A DNA stretch of 64,000 bases. Source: Sphingopyxis sp. (lineage in GTDB: Bacteria > Pseudomonadota > Alphaproteobacteria > Sphingomonadales > Sphingomonadaceae). Below the pieces are notes generated by a model that saw only the letters and a list, made by a program, of their open reading frames with translations, made no database searches and was not told where the DNA came from. Location: NCBI RefSeq assembly GCF_025869345.1, contig NZ_JAOZVW010000018.1:3990-67989 (forward strand), given 5' to 3'. Below are positions 44,797 through 53,317 of the stretch, piece after piece. Every line of letters starts with the position of its first letter. Positions within the stretch are counted from its first letter, which is position 1. Position numbers and translations under genes: made by a program.

Positions 44797-45024
44797 GATG
44801 GCCTCCTTTCGTTGACCATCTTCCCAATAAGATCATAGGGACGGGGAAGTCAGGAAAAACCCCGCGCAAGGCCCGCTGATTTTCGCGTGGGTGCCGGTGC
44901 GCCACATCGCGCAATTCGGGCAGGACCCGCTGATTCCAAATCAGGCTGTCACCTTGCCCAAAGCGCGGAAATTGGAATCTCGGGCGGGTTGTCGTCTTTT
45001 GCCGGGCATCCGATGGGCACCAGA
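44797..45024. other. Intergenic stretch with tRNA-like fragments
   Basis: No gene is visible in these 228 bp. AGGACCCGCTGATT at 44922-44935 is identical to 14 bases of the tRNA-Lys att core, and a related GGCCCGCTGATT lies about 50 bp to the left. CTGATT-CCA-AATCAG can fold as a hairpin. It may be a degraded tRNA or att remnant. Confidence 0.35.
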
Positions 45025-45609
45025 CTAATCGGCAAGGGCGCGCAGGCGATCAAGGTAAAGGGTCTTTGCTTCATATTCTGCTTCGCGGAGGCATCGCACG
45101 GTATCGATGCGATTGCGCCCACGCGGGCGCGGTTGACTTCCCGACCCGCAGAGGCGGCTGCGCAGCTTGGCGGTCTTCCGGCGGGCACGGGATAGATCAT
45201 TCATGCCCTGCACCGCATAGCTTAGCCGCTGTGCCTCGCGAGAGGCGAACCGGCCTCCAGCATAGTAGATCACCTCGCAGCGCCGAGCGGTGAACGGACA
45301 GATGAAGTAGCAGCGATGGCCTCCGAATGGTGATGGCAACATTTCGATAGCAATGTGCTGCTTGATGGTGCCACCGGGCATATCGGCGTTGATTGCCATA
45401 ACGCCACCGCGTTCAATGTCGCTGAGATCGATCCGAAGGCGCGTGCTGGTGCTGCTTAGGCCGCCAATCGTCCAGTGCACCGTGTCGCATGTGCATCCAC
45501 CGGGGCGAACGACGCCCAGCCGCCGCAAAACGCGAATGTCGAGCGCCAGCGTATCCTCAACATTGCCGATATGTGTTGAGCGCCGCGCGCCCGATCCAAT
45601 GCCGCCCAT
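45025..45609 (-). CDS. Hypothetical island protein with MGGIGSG start and Cys motifs
   Basis: A 194-residue protein. It begins MGGIGSGARRS, a Gly-rich start shared by a group of uncharacterised proteins on phages and islands of alphaproteobacteria. Two Cys pairs (GGCTCDTVHW and CYFICPFTARRCEVIYY) suggest zinc binding, and the C-terminal part is very basic (SRARRKTAKLRSRLCGSGSQ). GGAGG with 5-bp spacing fixes the start at 45609. A nucleic-acid-binding role is plausible from zinc and basic segments; no activity is known to me. Confidence 0.66.
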   Translation of the reverse strand: MGGIGSGARRSTHIGNVEDTLALDIRVLRRLGVVRPGGCTCDTVHWTIGGLSSTSTRLRIDLSDIERGGVMAINADMPGGTIKQHIAIEMLPSPFGGHRCYFICPFTARRCEVIYYAGGRFASREAQRLSYAVQGMNDLSRARRKTAKLRSRLCGSGSQPRPRGRNRIDTVRCLREAEYEAKTLYLDRLRALAD

Positions 45610-45751
45610 AAAAACCTCCTGCATCTCGGACGGCAATATACATCCGAAACTCTCCGGTCTCAGGCCCAGCCTCCGGCTCTTCGGACGGCGGCTGTGTGTC
45701 TCTCAAGCTGGCTTTTCAGCGAAATACTGTGGTTTGGGGCAGGTGCAGCGC

Positions 45752-45955
45752 CTAATCGAGTAGCCGCCCCGGCGTGACGCCCAAGGCAATAGCGAGCTTG
45801 TCCACCACGGTAATTGTCGGGTTGCGCGCTCCACGCTCAAGGTCGCTGATATAGGTGCGGTGCAAGCCCGCCTCGTCCGCGAACGCTTCCTGCGACCAAC
45901 CCTTTTCCTGCCGCAGCAGGCGCAGATTTCTCGCAAGACGTTCCCGAATATCCAT
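45752..45955 (-). CDS. XRE-family (Cro/C1-type) regulator
   Basis: A 67-residue single-domain HTH_3 protein: NLRLLRQEKGWSQEAFADEAGLHRTYISDLERGARNPTITVVDKLAIALGV. This is the form of controller (C) proteins of restriction-modification systems and of phage repressors. Upstream of its start, GACAAT occurs twice exactly 10 bp apart (45994-45999 and 46004-46009), a possible autoregulatory site. It lies 0.5 kb downstream of the vsr/mcrBC operon end; control of that operon would be typical for C proteins but cannot be read directly. Confidence 0.83.
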   Translation of the reverse strand: MDIRERLARNLRLLRQEKGWSQEAFADEAGLHRTYISDLERGARNPTITVVDKLAIALGVTPGRLLD

Positions 45956-46094
45956 TGCGCGACATGGACCGTCATGTAGCCAATCAGTCTACAGACAATC
46001 GGTGACAATTCACTTTGCCAGACGGTCGCCGCTTTCTTATCGATGTCACTCATCGACTACAACGAGAGGTGGATATGCATCGACGGACAACCCC

Positions 46095-46367
46095 ATGCCG
46101 CTAGGCACGCTTCACACGATCCGAGGCATCATAGAACGGCGGCCGGGCTATCGCTTCTTCATTGCTGTCCGTGAAGGCGGAGAATGGGAACTCGAACCGA
46201 GCCGACGCTTCTCACGGTATCTCGATTGTCCTGTGACGATCGAAGGTGTTCGCACCGGCTTCAACCGGTTAGAGGTCGTCAGGATCAAACGCGACGGCGA
46301 AGATTGGCCGCCGAACCAGAGTTGGACCCGGTGGTTCAATCACTGGCGGAAACGACAACGACTTTAA
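46095..46367 (+). CDS. Small hypothetical protein, DUF5818-like
   Basis: A 90-residue protein: GTLHTIRGIIERRPGYRFFIAVREGGEWELEPSRR...CPVTIEGVRTGFNRLEVVRIKRDG. The GxW-x-L and VEG-R-xGF-x-L-x-V pattern fits a small OB-fold-like family common in sphingomonads (I believe DUF5818). It is divergent from the XRE gene and lies between it and vsr. A clear ribosome site is missing, so the start is uncertain. Confidence 0.55.
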   Translation: MPLGTLHTIRGIIERRPGYRFFIAVREGGEWELEPSRRFSRYLDCPVTIEGVRTGFNRLEVVRIKRDGEDWPPNQSWTRWFNHWRKRQRL

Positions 46368-46503
46368 GATTAACGGCAAGCGCCTTGTCTGAGTTAAACC
46401 AAAGGGATCAATGTTCGGCGCAAATGCTCGTTCGGTTGGAATGCCTTCCGGCGCGACGAAGACCGAAGTTTCCACAACAGCACGGTGATGGGCCGCACAA
46501 TCA

Positions 46504-46923
46504 TTAGCTGTAGCGAGTAGGGCCTAGGAACTGCTGAAGACGCTTCTTCAGGTCAGGTCGTTTCGTTTCGCATTCCCAAACCGTCAGGACATCCCAACCT
46601 TCGTCCTCCAGCTGGGACCTCGACACCTCATCTCGCTCTACGTTGCGAGTGAGCTTCTGGTGCCAATATGACTTACTCGACTTAGGGCGGGTCGCCCTCG
46701 GGCATCCCGGATGTTGATGCCAAAAGCAGCCATGCACAAACACGATTTTGCGGCGGCTAGTAAAAACCAAGTCAGGTTTCCCGGGAAGGTCGCGCCGATG
46801 ACATCGATAGCGATAACCTAAGCCATGCAGCAGCCTCCGGACTACCAGCTCCGGCTTGGTGTCTGTGCTTCGAATCCGAGCCATGTTGGCAGAACGGCGC
46901 TCAGCCGAGAGATGATCGGTCAT
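46504..46923 (-). CDS. vsr: Very short patch repair endonuclease Vsr
   Basis: A 139-residue protein of standard Vsr length. MARIRSTDTKPELVVRRLLHGLGYRYR is the N-terminal signature; KPDLVF carries the catalytic Asp, and FVHGCFWHQHPGCPRATRPKS contains the zinc-binding His/Cys residues. Vsr nicks at T:G mismatches that come from deamination of 5-methylcytosine, so it protects sites modified by the methyltransferase in the same operon. It is the last gene, 2 bp after the mcrC stop. Confidence 0.92.
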   Translation of the reverse strand: MTDHLSAERRSANMARIRSTDTKPELVVRRLLHGLGYRYRCHRRDLPGKPDLVFTSRRKIVFVHGCFWHQHPGCPRATRPKSSKSYWHQKLTRNVERDEVSRSQLEDEGWDVLTVWECETKRPDLKKRLQQFLGPTRYS

Positions 46924-46925
46924 CT

Positions 46926-48296
46926 CTAAGCGGCCATTTCCTCAACGGCTGGAGCAGGGACTACCCCCGTTATCGCATTTGCGAATTTTTCTTCCTCGTC
47001 GAGCAAGTTCTCGGCGGCCAGGTCAAAGCCGTAACCGAACACGCGCACTCCGTTGATCGTGCCGCGCAGCTTCATCCCTGTTTGAGTCGGGCCTTTGGCA
47101 GGGTACGCGAGGATGACGGTGTTTGTCCGATAGCATGCCGCATAGGTGACCACTTGGTTCACGTCGGCTCGATCGGGTTTGTTCTTGTACTTGGCATCAA
47201 CGATTAATGGCGGCCATTGCGCATGTTTCACGACGATATCCGGGTGGGCGGGCGGCTCAGGCCGGTCGTCGTAAAGGGGCCGAGCCCCGTCTCCATTGCC
47301 ATCCTTGACAACGAACGGGTCCGGTGCGCGGAGCTGTAGAGTCCGTCTGAGATATCTCTCGAACACGTCTTCGAAGTCGAGGACGAACGTTTCGAGTTCG
47401 ACATTACCGCCGGTGTGCTCAAGCGAGACAGAAGCGCGCGACAGGATCAGTGTGGCGATCTCCAATGGCCGATAGTAATAATCACGGGACGCTGGTAACG
47501 ACCGCGAGCGGAGCAACTCTGCGCATGCTACGAGATCCGAGTTTCGAAAATTCGTCACAGTGCGGGGAAATTCGACAAAGAAGCGGTTGGCTCGCTTTAG
47601 CACCGGCGATTCCGGCATTGCTCGCCGGAGGGCGACCATCGCGCATTCCAGCGCCTGCTTAATCGCTCGGTTCGGTGAAACGTCCACCGTCTGCTCGAAT
47701 GCCTCGGTCGCCACCCTGTGCCTCTCGCCTCGGCTCCAAAGCGACTTAACGGTCTGACCAACCAAAATACGGCCGCGCGGCAATCCGGCTTCGCTGCGGC
47801 GGACGTACGTTTTTAGGTAACCGCGCGCTTGAACCTCTCTGAGTGCGCTCAGCAGGTTGCTCAGTAGAAACTCCAGTATCGTGGAACCTTGATCGCCACC
47901 AAGCTCATACACGCGATCAAGCGCGACGCTGCCCAGCGAAGCTCGTGCATGGTCAAGAATATGGGCGAGATTACTCACTGGTAGCTTCGGCCTCACTTCG
48001 ACTGATATGTTCGGCGTGAGCGGGATCAGGCCGATGTATTTGCCGGCCGTAATAATGACGCGACCTCCTTGGAATTGGAGGAACAGTAGGCCCTTGCTCT
48101 CGACCTGTGGGTAAACCTCTATGGCGCCGTCCGCCAAGACTGCGGAGAGCGGCAGCTCGACAGAGCTGCGAGACGCGACTGTGAGCAGCCGATGTTCAGC
48201 GCCGTTTGCCAATCTTATTCGGCCGCGATCTGCTCGGATTCGGCTGCGGCCCCAGGGCCGGTTTTGGGTGCCGTTGGCTGCAAAGCCGCCTTGCAT
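46926..48296 (-). CDS. mcrC: McrC-like restriction nuclease subunit
   Basis: Up to 456 residues. The N-terminal beta-rich part (YIGLIPLTPNISVEVRPKLPVSNL) is the McrC specificity/bridge region; the C-terminal PD-(D/E)xK nuclease site is HPDIVVKHAQWPPLIVDAKYK, with Asp and DAK catalytic residues. McrC is the nuclease driven by the McrB GTPase. The ATG at 48296 would overlap mcrB by 82 bp; a TTG at 48212 just past the mcrB stop is an alternative start. It is followed by vsr. Confidence 0.87.
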   Translation of the reverse strand: MQGGFAANGTQNRPWGRSRIRADRGRIRLANGAEHRLLTVASRSSVELPLSAVLADGAIEVYPQVESKGLLFLQFQGGRVIITAGKYIGLIPLTPNISVEVRPKLPVSNLAHILDHARASLGSVALDRVYELGGDQGSTILEFLLSNLLSALREVQARGYLKTYVRRSEAGLPRGRILVGQTVKSLWSRGERHRVATEAFEQTVDVSPNRAIKQALECAMVALRRAMPESPVLKRANRFFVEFPRTVTNFRNSDLVACAELLRSRSLPASRDYYYRPLEIATLILSRASVSLEHTGGNVELETFVLDFEDVFERYLRRTLQLRAPDPFVVKDGNGDGARPLYDDRPEPPAHPDIVVKHAQWPPLIVDAKYKNKPDRADVNQVVTYAACYRTNTVILAYPAKGPTQTGMKLRGTINGVRVFGYGFDLAAENLLDEEEKFANAITGVVPAPAVEEMAA

Positions 48297-49642
48297 TCAG
48301 CCCAAAGCGTCTCGATCTCAGTAAGTCCCGCCGGATCGAACCGGAACCTCTTGTGCATCTGGTACTTGAGCTGCGTGTCCCACAAACGCGTGAGCGATGG
48401 CGCGTCCTTGACACGTCGAAACAGCGCATGGCCAAGCGGCGCGTGCTTCTGGACAGTCTGGAAGAACTGGATAGTGGCAGCGATGAAGGCCCCATCAGCC
48501 CCGTTCTTTTTCAGGAACTCGCGAACTTTGTCGGCGCTCGGTTCGAGAGTGACCTTGCCCCAACGGCGATCCATCGCGTCGTCAATATCGTCGACCGAGC
48601 GATCGTCAGGGTTCATTGTCGCGAGGAAGACGAGGTTCTTCGGGATTGCGATCTTGCGCCCCGATGGCAGGTAGAACGGGACGCCTCTCATCGGGCCATC
48701 CATGTAGGTGAGCGCCTCACCGAGAACGCGGGCGGGATCGGTTCGGCTAAACTCGTCGATGATCATTACGACCGGTTCGTCTGTCTTGTTCGCTTCTTCG
48801 ATCATTTCAAGAAGGTGCTTCGGTGCCAGGCGGAAGCCAGCCTGGGCGTCAGGTACGTACCCTTCAACGAAGTCTTCATATTGATAGGACGGGTGGAACT
48901 GTATCTCGCGAATGCGCTGGCGATTGTCGCTCGTCAGCTTGCGGGCTACCTGCCGTGCATACCAAGTCTTACCTGTCGCCGGCACGCCGACGAACAAGAC
49001 GCCGCCCATCTCGTCCTCTTCGATACTGTGTCGAACAGCTTGGAGATATGGATCGTCGTCGCCGATCTCGATCGGGTCGTGGTCCTCGTCGATCGGATTT
49101 GGAGCTTTCGCTACGGACGGACGTTCGATCAGCTCAATCTCAGCTGCATCCGGCAGCGCATCAAACAGTCCTTCGCGCGATTCGGGGAGCAGGCGAGCAA
49201 TGATCGCACCGATGGTCGCGAACTCTTTCGGCGTGAGCAGCTGTACGACCTGCGACGAGTAATTATTAAGACCGATGATAGCTGCTTCGGAAAGCGATCG
49301 GGCATACGTCTCCGGCGACGCCTGAAGCAGCTCAAGCTTCTCGACGGAGCGGGGCAGCATCAGCAGGTCAGTGATAACGATCCGGTACCGAGAACCACCC
49401 AAGGCATCCTTCTGAGCGCACCATCCGAGAGCCCGGATGCCTTGCGTCCAATCGGTCGCTTGACCCTTGTTGTTGTCGCTGCCCAACCACAGCCAAACGG
49501 GAGAACCTGCGTCGAAGCCGCCTGGGACTTGAGCGCACTCAAGCTCAACGTCATGGGAGTAGGGACCCGCAGGAGTCTTATCAAGTTCCTGCGACTTGGC
49601 AGCACTGCTCGGTCCGAGCCGTACGAATGCGGGACTGGCCAA
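48215..49642 (-). CDS. mcrB: McrB-like AAA+ GTPase
   Basis: Up to 475 residues. Walker A is GVPATGKTWYARQVA, Walker B is VVMIIDEFSRTDPARVLGEAL, and the McrB guanine-specificity motif occurs as ATMNPDDRSVDDIDDAMDRRW. The N-terminal 200 residues (AGPYSHDVELECAQVPGG, IRALGWCAQKDA, YRIVITDLLML) form a separate target-recognition part unlike E. coli McrB's DUF3578 domain. The ATG at 49642 overlaps the methyltransferase gene by 62 bp, which implies coupled translation. With McrC it makes a GTP-driven translocating nuclease. Confidence 0.88.
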   Translation of the reverse strand: MASPAFVRLGPSSAAKSQELDKTPAGPYSHDVELECAQVPGGFDAGSPVWLWLGSDNNKGQATDWTQGIRALGWCAQKDALGGSRYRIVITDLLMLPRSVEKLELLQASPETYARSLSEAAIIGLNNYSSQVVQLLTPKEFATIGAIIARLLPESREGLFDALPDAAEIELIERPSVAKAPNPIDEDHDPIEIGDDDPYLQAVRHSIEEDEMGGVLFVGVPATGKTWYARQVARKLTSDNRQRIREIQFHPSYQYEDFVEGYVPDAQAGFRLAPKHLLEMIEEANKTDEPVVMIIDEFSRTDPARVLGEALTYMDGPMRGVPFYLPSGRKIAIPKNLVFLATMNPDDRSVDDIDDAMDRRWGKVTLEPSADKVREFLKKNGADGAFIAATIQFFQTVQKHAPLGHALFRRVKDAPSLTRLWDTQLKYQMHKRFRFDPAGLTEIETLWAECKAALQPTAPKTGPGAAAESEQIAAE

Positions 49643-51014
49643 CTGCTTCTCCGGTTACTACTGCTCCATTGTCTGGGGCTACAGTAGTCCTTTTGACCAA
49701 AATCTCTAGGGCTTGCCGCATCGGGCGAAAAAGATTGCGCCCCAGCGCGTCGGCTCGACGCAGGATGCCGGTTGCGGCATTCGGTGTGAGAAAGTATCGA
49801 TCGTCCGGCAAGCTTTCATCAAGTGCGTCCACGAACGAAGAATTGACGATTTTGGTCGGTGCCGCCGGTGCAACACCTTCCACAATGACATTGTTGAACG
49901 CGCAGCCGCCTGACTTCCAACGCCGTTGGAAATGACCCTCGTCTAGATCTGTCTCAATCTCATCGAAAAGGACGATCGAAGTGCGATTCTTCAGATCTGG
50001 GGCAAGTTCTAGGACGGCGCTTTTTAGATCCTGCGTGTTCGATGGGTGAGAGTTTCGAAGCAGCGGCATGAGCCGGTTTGCAATCCATTGGACTACCGGT
50101 ATTGCTACGGCGTTCCCAACTGCCCTGTAGCGCTCGGAATCCAAGCCGCGAGCCGGTGGGCGATAGTCATCTGATGGGATTGTCCAGTCAGCAGGAAACC
50201 CTTGCAGCCGTTCGCTTTCGGTCGGCGTCGGCCGTCTCACTGCGTCCGCGTACGAGACGTAAGAGCGACTCCAATCAAGACCGGTGTGCCGACCGGACGT
50301 GGCGGACACGCAATAAGCCACGAGCGGAACCTTTGCGCCTGTCTTGGCATGGCTACATTCGGTGATGAAGCCCGTCCGCTCTGGCCCCGGTTTCGTTCCA
50401 GGCGTCTCCTCAAATAGTGCTTTGACAGCACTATGGTAGTCACCACGCCAAGCGCATAGAAATACCCGAGGTCGTGACTGTGGCGCTCCAAAGTAGCGGG
50501 CATTCATAACTCGCCAAGCAACCGCGTACCCATGCGAGGTCAGTTCTCGCAGGATTATAGCGAAGTCGAGGCCACCATGAGAGTTCAGAAGGCCGACTAC
50601 GTTCTCCAGCAACAGGACCTGGGGGCGGCACTCCGCTACGAGGTCGGCGAGCTTGAAGAACAAGCTCGTGTGGTTCCCTTTGAGGCCGGTACGGCCGTGG
50701 TTCCCACGAGCTAACGAGACGTCCTGACAGGGGAAGCCTGCGGTCCAGATGTCCGCATCAGGTATCTCCGATGCCTCGATTTGCCGTATGTCTGTGGCGA
50801 TCGCGCTGTCGGGCCAGTGGCGCTTTAGCACAGCGCGGCAAAACCGATCCTTTTCGCATTGGTATACGACTTCGCCACCTTCGAGTTCAAAGGCACGATC
50901 GAAACCGCCTATTCCGGCGAAGAAAGATGCTATCTTGAACGTTGAATTGCAGGCTGAGCCTGCGGCGGTACAGTCACCGGCTTCCTGCCGTGTTGGGTGC
51001 TGGTCTCGAAGCAA
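49581..51014 (-). CDS. dcm: DNA (cytosine-5) methyltransferase
   Basis: A 477-residue C5-cytosine methyltransferase. Motif I ASFFAGIGGFDRAF, motif IV AGFPCQDVSLARG with the catalytic Cys, motif VI ENVVGLL, motif VIII QSRPRVF and motif X YRAVGNAVAIPVVQW are all in order. About 150 extra residues follow motif X. The start is TTG at 51014 with GAGGG 8 bp upstream; no ATG fits. It is the first gene of the operon with mcrB, mcrC and vsr, and its methylation probably marks the host sites that McrBC would cut. Confidence 0.9.
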   Translation of the reverse strand: MLRDQHPTRQEAGDCTAAGSACNSTFKIASFFAGIGGFDRAFELEGGEVVYQCEKDRFCRAVLKRHWPDSAIATDIRQIEASEIPDADIWTAGFPCQDVSLARGNHGRTGLKGNHTSLFFKLADLVAECRPQVLLLENVVGLLNSHGGLDFAIILRELTSHGYAVAWRVMNARYFGAPQSRPRVFLCAWRGDYHSAVKALFEETPGTKPGPERTGFITECSHAKTGAKVPLVAYCVSATSGRHTGLDWSRSYVSYADAVRRPTPTESERLQGFPADWTIPSDDYRPPARGLDSERYRAVGNAVAIPVVQWIANRLMPLLRNSHPSNTQDLKSAVLELAPDLKNRTSIVLFDEIETDLDEGHFQRRWKSGGCAFNNVIVEGVAPAAPTKIVNSSFVDALDESLPDDRYFLTPNAATGILRRADALGRNLFRPMRQALEILVKRTTVAPDNGAVVTGEAVGQSRIRTARTEQCCQVAGT

Positions 51015-51287
51015 TCTCTAATCCCTCATTTCCAGCTCTGGCGTAGCCGCACACATCGATTCCTTGCGCGCATCATATCGAGCATATGCGCAAATGGCAG
51101 CCCTAAAATCTCCTATGATCCACAACAGTTTGTGCCGGCAGAAAGTTAGGCACATCGGGGGCAGGTCGGTACCTTGCAGACGAATTTTATCGCAGTCAGG
51201 GCCGTCGGTCTGGCGGTGTCGGCTGGCAGGTGGCAGAGGATATGCATGCGCCTACGAAGTATTGCGTCTCACCTCAGGCCTTATCGA

Positions 51288-51785
51288 ATGCTTGTAAGGC
51301 GGCGCACAACCATCAACCACATGTTCGCTGCCGCTATCGCGCCGCATGACTCCTTCGATGAAGCGCGGGTCCGGGAAGCCGTCACCTTACTTGGCAATGA
51401 CCCCGACAACGACCTATCTTGCGCATATTGCGGTGATGCAGCGGAAACGTGGGATCACGTCTTCGCAACCGTCAAGGACAGCCGGTTCAGCGGTTATGGC
51501 CATCGCCTCGGAAACCTGCTTCCTTGCTGTAAGCCTTGCAACTCGCGGAAGGGCAACAAGTCGTGGCAAGCGCACCTTGCCGGACTCGAACTCGACGAGC
51601 CGGAACGGGCGCGTCGCGCAGCTCTCATCGATCGATACATACAAGTTTACGGCCGAGTGGAAGACGGACTGACGTCCACGCCCGATCGGCAGCGCCTAGA
51701 TGTGATACGTGCTCAGATACTCACGCTCGTTGCGGAGGCCGACGAAGTAGCATCCCGCATTCGCGGTAGCATCGACAACGGCTAA
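51288..51785 (+). CDS. HNH endonuclease
   Basis: About 165 residues. The zinc-ribbon HNH site is CAYCGDAAETWDHVFATV followed by LGNLLPCCKPCNSRKGNKSW, with two CxxC pairs, the catalytic His in DHV and Asn in CNSRKGN. HNH proteins cut DNA in restriction, homing and phage packaging. The start is uncertain: ATG 51288 or ATG 51321. It is divergent from the methyltransferase operon and is the last gene inside the island, just before the tRNA. It may be a further nuclease of the restriction locus. Confidence 0.78.
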   Translation: MLVRRRTTINHMFAAAIAPHDSFDEARVREAVTLLGNDPDNDLSCAYCGDAAETWDHVFATVKDSRFSGYGHRLGNLLPCCKPCNSRKGNKSWQAHLAGLELDEPERARRAALIDRYIQVYGRVEDGLTSTPDRQRLDVIRAQILTLVAEADEVASRIRGSIDNG

Positions 51786-51889
51786 TTCAGGCTTTCGGTA
51801 GCGTTTTGCAGGGCAGGAATTTTGCCTGGTGCCCAGATGGTGCCCCGATACGAGGCAAGGCGAGCCGCCTACATCTAAGTCATTGAAAT

Positions 51890-51966
<77 letters not shown>

Positions 51967-52142
51967 ACTGCCGGTTTTCGGCGGTCTTCTCAGCGGCTCC
52001 GGGGAACCTTGTGCTGCGAAGAGAGCGGCCCGCTATCATGCTCATTCGCGCATGGCAATGGCCTTTGCCGATATTTTTTCCGCCAGGATCGGGTCGCCGC
52101 GAAATGGAGCGGCCGGCCGGGGGCTTTTCGGCCAAGGCGGTA

Positions 52143-53150
52143 TCATGTCTGCCGGGCGACGAGTTGGGTCGGCAGCATGGCGGATCGCGGCCGCCCACCA
52201 TCCAGCGTCTGCATCAGTTTCTCGACCAGCAGCGCCCCCGCAACCCCGGTCTGCTGCGCGATCGTGGTGATCGACGGGGTGAAATGGGCGGCGGGCGGAA
52301 TGTCGTTATAGCCGATGAGCGAATAATCGCGCGGGGTCAGATGGCCTTCCTTGTTGAAGGCGCCGATGACCGCCATCGCGGCGGTGTCGGAAAAGGTGAA
52401 GACCGCGTCGGGCCGCTCGGCACAGGCCTTCAGATAGGTGTGCGCCTGGTCGTGAACCGCCGAAAAGGCCATGGATTCGATCGAAAGAACCTCGATCTCG
52501 ATGTCCTGGCCTGTCCGAGCGGCCGCTTGCAATCCCTCGAAGCGCAGGCGGATTTCCTCGTGCTGGCGGTTGCCGACGAACAGCCAGCGGCGGCGTCCGC
52601 AGGATAGGAAACGCTCGCCCGCCAGCCGGCCGCCCAGGAAATTGTCGCTGCCGATCGCGCAATAGCCGCTCGCGTCGCTGACCGCACCCCATACGACCAT
52701 CGGAATGTCCTTGCGCGCGACCTTCCGCAGCAGCGCATCGCGCGCGCCCTGTCCCAGCACGATGAAACCGTCGGCGCCGCGTGAGCGGTGGAGATCGACG
52801 AAACCCTCGACCGTATCGAGCCCCGACGGCGACAGCAGCAGATCGAGATCGCGCACCGACAGCGCTTCTGAAATGCCCGCGAGCAGCTCGAAGATGAAGG
52901 GGTCGCCGATCGCGCCCTGGCGGTGCGATCCGAAGTCGAGCACGACCGCGATCGCGTTGGCGCGTTCGCGCCGCAGCTTCTGCGCGTTGCGGTTCGGCGC
53001 ATAGCCCTGTTCGCGCGCGACCGCGAGCACGCGCTCGCGCGTCTCGGCGCTGACCAGCGGGCTGCCGCTGAGCACCCGCGAGACGGTCGGCTTTGAAACT
53101 TTTGCAATACGCGCGACGTCGTCCATCGTCGGGCGTGTCATGCGCGGCAT
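52143..53150 (-). CDS. LacI-family transcriptional regulator
   Basis: About 335 residues. The N-terminal HTH reads TMDDVARIAKVSKPTVSRVLSGSPLVSAETRERVLA with hinge YAPNRNAQKLRRERA, followed by a periplasmic-binding-like ligand domain (FTFSDTAAMAVIGAFNKEG, DYSLIGYNDIPPAAHFTPSITTIAQQ). It is divergent from the TonB receptor and likely represses the sugar operon through the palindrome at 53247-53260. The start is uncertain among ATGs at 53141, 53150 and 53180 because no ribosome site is clear. The inducer is presumably a mono- or disaccharide. Confidence 0.85.
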   Translation of the reverse strand: MPRMTRPTMDDVARIAKVSKPTVSRVLSGSPLVSAETRERVLAVAREQGYAPNRNAQKLRRERANAIAVVLDFGSHRQGAIGDPFIFELLAGISEALSVRDLDLLLSPSGLDTVEGFVDLHRSRGADGFIVLGQGARDALLRKVARKDIPMVVWGAVSDASGYCAIGSDNFLGGRLAGERFLSCGRRRWLFVGNRQHEEIRLRFEGLQAAARTGQDIEIEVLSIESMAFSAVHDQAHTYLKACAERPDAVFTFSDTAAMAVIGAFNKEGHLTPRDYSLIGYNDIPPAAHFTPSITTIAQQTGVAGALLVEKLMQTLDGGRPRSAMLPTQLVARQT

Positions 53151-53246
53151 CGTGGTCGTATCGCTGTTCCGGGCCGCCATAGGCCGTTCATATGGCAGCG
53201 ATGCCGCGCGCGCAATGCTCGATCGCAATGCTATGAAACTTGTTGT

Positions 53247-53260
53247 TGAAATGCATTTCA
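53247..53260. promoter_or_regulatory. LacI-type operator
   Basis: TGAAATGCATTTCA is a perfect 14-bp palindrome with a LacI-family look (TGAAA...TTTCA). It lies between the lacI start and the receptor ATG at 53318, so it can block both promoters. Confidence 0.7.
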
Positions 53261-53317
53261 TAAAAATCTATCAGAATCAGCGAACGGGTGACACAGCCCG
53301 CCGAGGGAGGATGATCG

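Noticed and set aside
44922-44990. A functional tRNA-Pro-like gene from the CTGATTTGGAATCAG hairpin
   Set aside because: The anticodon-like loop is there but no T-arm or matching acceptor stem can be folded.
46095-46367. Treating the small gene beside the XRE gene as an antitoxin partner
   Set aside because: The protein fits a small OB-like family of sphingomonads and is divergent from the XRE gene; no toxin motif is visible.
48206-49687. A 493-codon plus-strand open frame opposite mcrB
   Set aside because: Opposite a gene with clear Walker and McrB motifs; the translation shows no domain.
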